NCBI GenBank assembly: GCA_964450355.1
Contig: CAYVDH010000047.1
Coordinates: 1 to 20,546, forward strand
Direction: 5' to 3'
Source: CAYVDH01 sp964450355
Lineage (GTDB): Bacteria; Bacteroidota; Bacteroidia; NS11-12g; UBA955
Length of the DNA: 20,546 nucleotides
This document shows, piece by piece, positions 16,208 through 20,546 of this stretch. Each line of letters begins with the position of its first letter. Positions within the stretch are counted from its first letter, which is position 1. The notes beneath the pieces were generated by a model. The model was not told the origin of the DNA, made no database searches, and saw nothing but the letters and a program-made list of their open reading frames with translations. The position numbers and the translations under genes are program-made.

Positions 16208-19200
16208 TTATTTAATGATGTTTATTTTTTGTGATGTGGTAGTGTTACCGTCAGTTATTTTAACCACGTACATTCCACTGTTTAAATGAGTTAAGTCTAT
16301 TTGTTTGTTGATTTCGTTTGTTGTGAATACCAATTCGCCAACAACATTGTAAATGTTCACTGTTGAATTTGGATTTAAAGTGCTGCTTTCAATGGTGAAT
16401 ATACCTACTGAAGGATTTGGATAAATAACAAAATTGTTAGATGTTAAATTTTCAATACCAGTAGATACTTCAACACATTTTGTTCTGCTGCATTCACATC
16501 CATCATTGGTTTTAGCAATCATAGTGATACAATATTGTAAATCGCCATTGTAAGTGTAATTAGCAGAAGCTCCATTGCTGTTTATTTTGTTGCCATCACC
16601 AGTTACCCAAGTGTAAGATATTCCACTCATAGCACCTCCTGTAGGAGTAAATACATAATTTCTTGGATTTACATTAAAGTTTCTAGTGATATCAAAATCA
16701 CAAGTACTTGGTAGTGGTGAAATGGTAATGCTTTTTACTATAGAATCAGCGCAGCCATCTTTAATACTAGCTTTTAATTTTACAAAGAAAGTTTGACCTG
16801 TTAAAGTACTGTATGAGTGAACTGGAGCAGCTTCAGTAGAATTTAATTGATCTCCAAAATCCCAATCGTAACTGATTTCGCCTTTAGGGAAAGTAGTTAA
16901 ATTTGTAAAAGGAACAGCGCTACCAGCACATTTGGTTTCAAATTCGAAATCTGCGGTTGGTTGAACACCCACATTGATGTTTTTTACCATTTCAGACTTA
17001 CATCCGTTTACTAGTTTAGTAGTTAATTTGATAGTCCTTGGACCTAAATTGCTCCAATTTACTGTTGGGTTAGCAAGTGTTACAATTGAACCTTGAGCAA
17101 AATCCCATTCATAAGTATTTAATAATTCACCATTTAAATTTGTTAAATTAGTAAATGGAGTAGCAGTTCTATCGCAAGCAAATGGCAATGAAAAATCAGT
17201 TGTAGGTATTTGTTCTACAGTAATTGTTTTTGAAATGGAATCTTTACATCCAAATTCTGAAGTCACAATCAATTTGATGGTTTTACTACCAGCAGTTTGG
17301 AAATTGTATTCTGGATCCATGTCTGATGCTATATTACCTCCATCATTAAAGTCCCAATGGTTACCAAATAAGCCAGTGAAGATTTCTGATTTATTTTCAA
17401 ATTGAAATGTTTCATTTAAACATCTTCCACTTAATATTGAAAAATCAGCATCTGGTTTAGCAAATTGATAAACTGTTTTAGATGCAGTATTTGTACAACC
17501 ATCAGCAGTTGCTTTTAAAGTTACTTTGTAAGCACCGGGCGTTCCAAATCCTTTAGTAATGGTAGAAGTAGTAGTGGTAGTTACATCTGCACTGTTGTCG
17601 CTGAACGACCAAGTGTAGTTTGTAGAACCATTACCTCCATAAATAGTACCATTGCCTAATATAACATTTTCTCCTTGACATTTATTGATGTTGATAATTT
17701 TAGCCTGAGGAATTTCAGTCACATTAACTTGTATGGTTTTAGTTGTTACAAAATTGTATGGATTTGTTTTTGCTCTCATGATCAAATTGTATTGTCCATA
17801 AGCTGCATATGAATGTACAGGACTAGTTTCTGTAGAGATAGCTGTGCCATCACCAAAATCCCATTCGTATTCTACAGAACCACTTGATACGGTTGTTATA
17901 TTATCAAAGAATATATCTGTTTTTTCACAAATAGGGTTCGGTAAAATTAAGTTTGGTTTTGCTTTAGGAGCAACTAAAATTCTTCTAAAGAAAGTTGTAT
18001 CACAACCATTTACTAGGCTGTTAATTTTAACAGCTATTTCAATGGTGCTATCTTCCCATGCAACAGTAGGTAGGAAAGTTGCTACAAGTGGGGTTGTATT
18101 GTTTGTGCTTACCAATGCATTGGCATTAGTGCCGTTGATTGATTTAGCAGTGATGCTTGCATTCCATTTAGTGCCATAATCACTGTTAACATAACCCAGT
18201 CTTGTAGGTTCAGTAAAGCTGTAGGCTATGGCTTCGCTTGGGAAAGTCACATCTGGTTTACCATCAATGTTATAGATTGCAAATGGAGATGAAGAAGCTG
18301 TATTATGACTTAATACAGAACCTCCTGGAGCAGGAGTTACAACCCCATTAACGGTTATAGAATCGTTAGTGATGTTATCATCTTTTGCAAAGTTGTGTAA
18401 TATTACTTTGGTATTTCCTGAGTTGCTGAATTTATGAGCATTTGGGAAACTGAAATTTACAGAATCACCAGCATTTATAGTGGTGTTCAATGTTAAAGAG
18501 AATGGTGTGCCTCCATTAACAGTATAATTAATAACTGGGTTTTTAACAGGATTTAATGAAGTGTTTTTAAGATTACCAGAAATCATTGAAGTAAAACCTG
18601 AACAAGTAGGATTAGGGAAACTCAAATCAAATCTTGTTAATTTGACATCAGCAAAATACTCTAATGCACCTATATCTGGTTTAGTAGTTGAACGTGTTGC
18701 ACCACTGTTGTCTTTTGGTAAAGCTGAGATGTATTGACCTTTGTTACACATTTCTAATGAGGTTGGGGTCAAATCAAAACTAGCAGGATTTACACTTTTG
18801 ATGAAAGGGTCAACGTTCAAGTTAGAAGTTGGAAAACTAGCGGATAACCAATCAGAAAAAGCAGAAATTGTTCCAAAAGAAGTGCTAGAGCCATTCATTG
18901 GTCCATAAGCATGGTAAAGAGTTCCTGAAGCATTAGGCCCAAATCTGAAATCGTTGTTTTGAAATGCAGTCCAATTGTATGCTGGATAAGCAGTGCTACC
19001 ACCATTATATAATAAATATTTAGTGCCTGTGCCGCCTAAATTGTTGTATATAAGATTGTTTTTAAAGCTACGAGCATAATTAGAATAAAATGTGTAATTA
19101 GTTCCAGTATTTGCTGGATTAGAAGGGTGATCGAATATTACAGTATTGTGTTCAATGTCCATTGATTGGTTAGCATTGTAAGTGTAAATATACCAGTATG

Positions 19201-20272
19201 CATATACATACATAGATGAAGTACTAAAATCAAAGAAATAATTGTTTGTGATTTTATTGGCATAAGTCCATGTAGTGGTAGAAGAACCGTTATAAAAATA
19301 CAATAAATAAATTATTGAATTTTGAGGCGTGTTTCCATTTAAACAAAATACTCTATTGTTATCAACAATTCCAGTACTATAATAATGGTATATACCATAT
19401 TTTGTTGTAAAAGCACCTGTTCTACCTTGGTTAGTAACATTGTTGTTTCTCATTGTTGTATTGTAACAGTAATAAAAGTACATGCCATAAAAATAAAAAT
19501 CTCTTAATGAGCTATTTGAAACTACATTATTGCATGTTGCGTTGGTTTGTGATGGAGTTGTTAAACCATAAGCAGCAATTCCATAATAAGGGCCATGGCT
19601 AGTTCCATTTCCTGAACGCATGTCTAAGCTGTCGAACAAATTGTTGTTTCCAGCATTGCTAGAAGTTACAGATGTAGTACCACTATTAAACCAAATGTAT
19701 GCACTGTAGGTTAATGGAGTAGAGCTAGCATTGTTCATGTTATCACATCTTAATTTACAATTTTTTATGGTGTTATTATCAGCAGCACCATATATCCTAA
19801 AACATGAACCATAAGTAGTTCCTAACATTCTAACTTCTAGATTGTTTATTGTAAAATAATCTGTACCATTTAGTTCAATAACACCGTGGTTAGTAGTTGA
19901 AGTTGGTAAAAACTCTATGATAGCACCATTGCCATTGATAGTTACAGTTTTTGATGAATTAACACCTGTTATTGCTGTTAATAGTACTTGACCTGTATAG
20001 GTGCCAGGACTCATGTTTACAGTAATACTACCTTGAACACCACTTCCGCCAACAGCGTATTGAGCAGGACCGGCATCACCTCTGGTAGTGTTTTTTAAAT
20101 CATTAGTAAAAGCTATTAATGATTTGTAGTTTGTTGCACTTGCAGCTAAGGAAGGATCAATGGTGTAGGTGCCTCCACTGAATGCATTAATTGAATTGGA
20201 ATTCCATAGGGTTAGGAAAAATCCAAGAGCAATTAATGACTTTTTTCTTTGTTTAAGTAAAAATTTAATCAT
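16208..20272 (-). CDS. Beta-helix plus multi-PKD secreted protein with T9SS sorting domain
   Basis: The protein has 1354 residues. A signal peptide (LIALGFFLTLWNSNSINA, basic residues before it) supports this ATG. Residues about 80-420 form a right-handed parallel beta-helix of the pectate-lyase-like fold, with regular N-N-x-hydrophobic turns (NNTIKNCKL, NTTMRNNNV, IVDNNRVF, ITNNYFF). The helix ends in DIGALEY (533-539), the usual closing motif of such proteins. A CARDB-like domain (about 543-645) and an Ig-like linker (about 660-770) follow. Six PKD-type domains lie at about 772-851, 853-936, 939-1019, 1022-1103, 1105-1185 and 1187-1270 (first motif YEWDFGDGT). Residues 1278-1354 are a T9SS sorting domain (YPNPSVGIF, ending KINIIK). 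The helix is strikingly rich in tyrosine. No lyase or hydrolase active site is recognisable, so polysaccharide binding or adhesion is more likely than catalysis. It is first in the run of three genes, behind a good promoter, and is the paralogue of 8321-12019 over its C-terminal half. Confidence 0.9.
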   Translation of the reverse strand: MIKFLLKQRKKSLIALGFFLTLWNSNSINAFSGGTYTIDPSLAASATNYKSLIAFTNDLKNTTRGDAGPAQYAVGGSGVQGSITVNMSPGTYTGQVLLTAITGVNSSKTVTINGNGAIIEFLPTSTTNHGVIELNGTDYFTINNLEVRMLGTTYGSCFRIYGAADNNTIKNCKLRCDNMNNASSTPLTYSAYIWFNSGTTSVTSSNAGNNNLFDSLDMRSGNGTSHGPYYGIAAYGLTTPSQTNATCNNVVSNSSLRDFYFYGMYFYYCYNTTMRNNNVTNQGRTGAFTTKYGIYHYYSTGIVDNNRVFCLNGNTPQNSIIYLLYFYNGSSTTTWTYANKITNNYFFDFSTSSMYVYAYWYIYTYNANQSMDIEHNTVIFDHPSNPANTGTNYTFYSNYARSFKNNLIYNNLGGTGTKYLLYNGGSTAYPAYNWTAFQNNDFRFGPNASGTLYHAYGPMNGSSTSFGTISAFSDWLSASFPTSNLNVDPFIKSVNPASFDLTPTSLEMCNKGQYISALPKDNSGATRSTTKPDIGALEYFADVKLTRFDLSFPNPTCSGFTSMISGNLKNTSLNPVKNPVINYTVNGGTPFSLTLNTTINAGDSVNFSFPNAHKFSNSGNTKVILHNFAKDDNITNDSITVNGVVTPAPGGSVLSHNTASSSPFAIYNIDGKPDVTFPSEAIAYSFTEPTRLGYVNSDYGTKWNASITAKSINGTNANALVSTNNTTPLVATFLPTVAWEDSTIEIAVKINSLVNGCDTTFFRRILVAPKAKPNLILPNPICEKTDIFFDNITTVSSGSVEYEWDFGDGTAISTETSPVHSYAAYGQYNLIMRAKTNPYNFVTTKTIQVNVTEIPQAKIININKCQGENVILGNGTIYGGNGSTNYTWSFSDNSADVTTTTTSTITKGFGTPGAYKVTLKATADGCTNTASKTVYQFAKPDADFSILSGRCLNETFQFENKSEIFTGLFGNHWDFNDGGNIASDMDPEYNFQTAGSKTIKLIVTSEFGCKDSISKTITVEQIPTTDFSLPFACDRTATPFTNLTNLNGELLNTYEWDFAQGSIVTLANPTVNWSNLGPRTIKLTTKLVNGCKSEMVKNINVGVQPTADFEFETKCAGSAVPFTNLTTFPKGEISYDWDFGDQLNSTEAAPVHSYSTLTGQTFFVKLKASIKDGCADSIVKSITISPLPSTCDFDITRNFNVNPRNYVFTPTGGAMSGISYTWVTGDGNKINSNGASANYTYNGDLQYCITMIAKTNDGCECSRTKCVEVSTGIENLTSNNFVIYPNPSVGIFTIESSTLNPNSTVNIYNVVGELVFTTNEINKQIDLTHLNSGMYVVKITDGNTTTSQKINIIK

Positions 20273-20337
20273 ATTTTGTTTGTGAATTTGTTTTTTTTTT
20301 GACTTTTACGCGTTATCTTTAAATTAATATAAGCCTA

Positions 20338-20367
20338 CAAATATAACACTGAAACTCTATTTTCAAA
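20338..20367 (-). promoter_or_regulatory. Bacteroidota-type promoter for the surface-protein operon
   Basis: On the minus strand a TATATTTG box (20345-20338) matches the Bacteroidota -7 consensus TAnnTTTG at every fixed position. TTTG (20367-20364) lies 18 bases upstream as the -33 element. Transcription would begin near 20331, giving an untranslated leader of roughly 60 bases before the ATG at 20272. The leader contains long A/T runs and no Shine-Dalgarno sequence, as is usual in this phylum. This is the only place in the window where both boxes are clearly present. Confidence 0.75.
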
Positions 20368-20453
20368 GCTATTACTCTTGTTAAAACAAGTATTTTTACA
20401 ATTTCATGACTGTTGTTTAATTATTTTTTTTAAACTTTAAACAAAATGAATAA

Positions 20454-20478
20454 AAAAAAGGGCAATTAGCCCTTTTTT
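20454..20478 (-). terminator. Rho-independent terminator of an upstream gene outside the window
   Basis: AAAAAAGGGC (20454-20463) pairs with GCCCTTTTTT (20469-20478) around AATTA, with A/T runs on both sides. It lies upstream of the operon promoter, so it must serve another gene. On the minus strand a possible gene end (codons reading KKIEIK then TAA at 20528-20526) sits about 48 bases before it, which suggests a minus-strand gene entering from the right. The symmetric A/T flanks would let it work in both directions. Confidence 0.8.
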
Positions 20479-20546
20479 ATTATAGATGTTAAAATCTTGT
20501 TAATTTTTTATTGGTTTAGTAAAATTTATTTAATTTCAATTTTTTT

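Noticed and set aside
16208..20272. Pectate lyase or other polysaccharide lyase activity for the beta-helix protein
   Set aside because: The fold is suggested by the repeat pattern, but no catalytic Asp/Arg/Lys constellation could be recognised, so only binding or structure is proposed.
20526..20546. Last six codons of a minus-strand gene (KKIEIK, stop)
   Set aside because: It is too short to call a gene. It only fits the position of the terminator at 20454-20478.

Overview
The window looks like a chromosomal segment of a member of the Bacteroidota. The base composition is AT-rich. Four very large secreted proteins end in the C-terminal sorting domain of the type IX secretion system (T9SS), with PNP..G motifs about 70-80 residues from the end. 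One clear Bacteroidota-type promoter (TTTG, 18 bases, TATATTTG) is present. No rRNA, tRNA, CRISPR, transposase or integrase was seen.

Layout. (1) Positions 1-1935: small minus-strand genes (a hypothetical protein, a COG4551-type low-molecular-weight tyrosine phosphatase, a small exported protein and a start-less ORF remnant) separated by short inverted-repeat structures. The ends of these structures pair exactly as expected for integron gene cassettes, so I read this part as a cassette array seen from its trailing side. (2) Positions 1959-7490: one giant plus-strand T9SS cargo gene, bracketed by two inverted copies of a GC-rich hairpin repeat. (3) Positions 7491-8301: a convergent intergenic region holding a small membrane-protein gene broken by an in-frame TGA, then about 470 bp of degenerate heptanucleotide repeat without a single G on the plus strand, then a terminator. 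(4) Positions 8321-20272: three consecutive minus-strand giant T9SS cargo genes. The promoter lies upstream of the first, there are only 14 bp between the first and second, and a strong hairpin terminator lies between the second and third. (5) Positions 20273-20546: promoter and a further terminator.

How the genes work together. The three minus-strand genes probably form one cell-surface or secreted set. The first and third share a paralogous chassis (an Ig-like linker, six PKD-type domains and a sorting domain) but carry different N-terminal heads: a right-handed beta-helix in one, a discoidin-like plus Ig-like head in the other. The middle gene has a different architecture (GEVED, PKD, CUB, GEVED, DUF5011-like repeats). 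No catalytic domain is visible in any of them, so adhesion, matrix or surface display is the best inference. The T9SS machinery itself is not in this window.

The observations most worth following are the cassette-like array, the G-free heptad repeat, the head-swapped paralogues and the inverted GC-rich repeats around the plus-strand giant gene.
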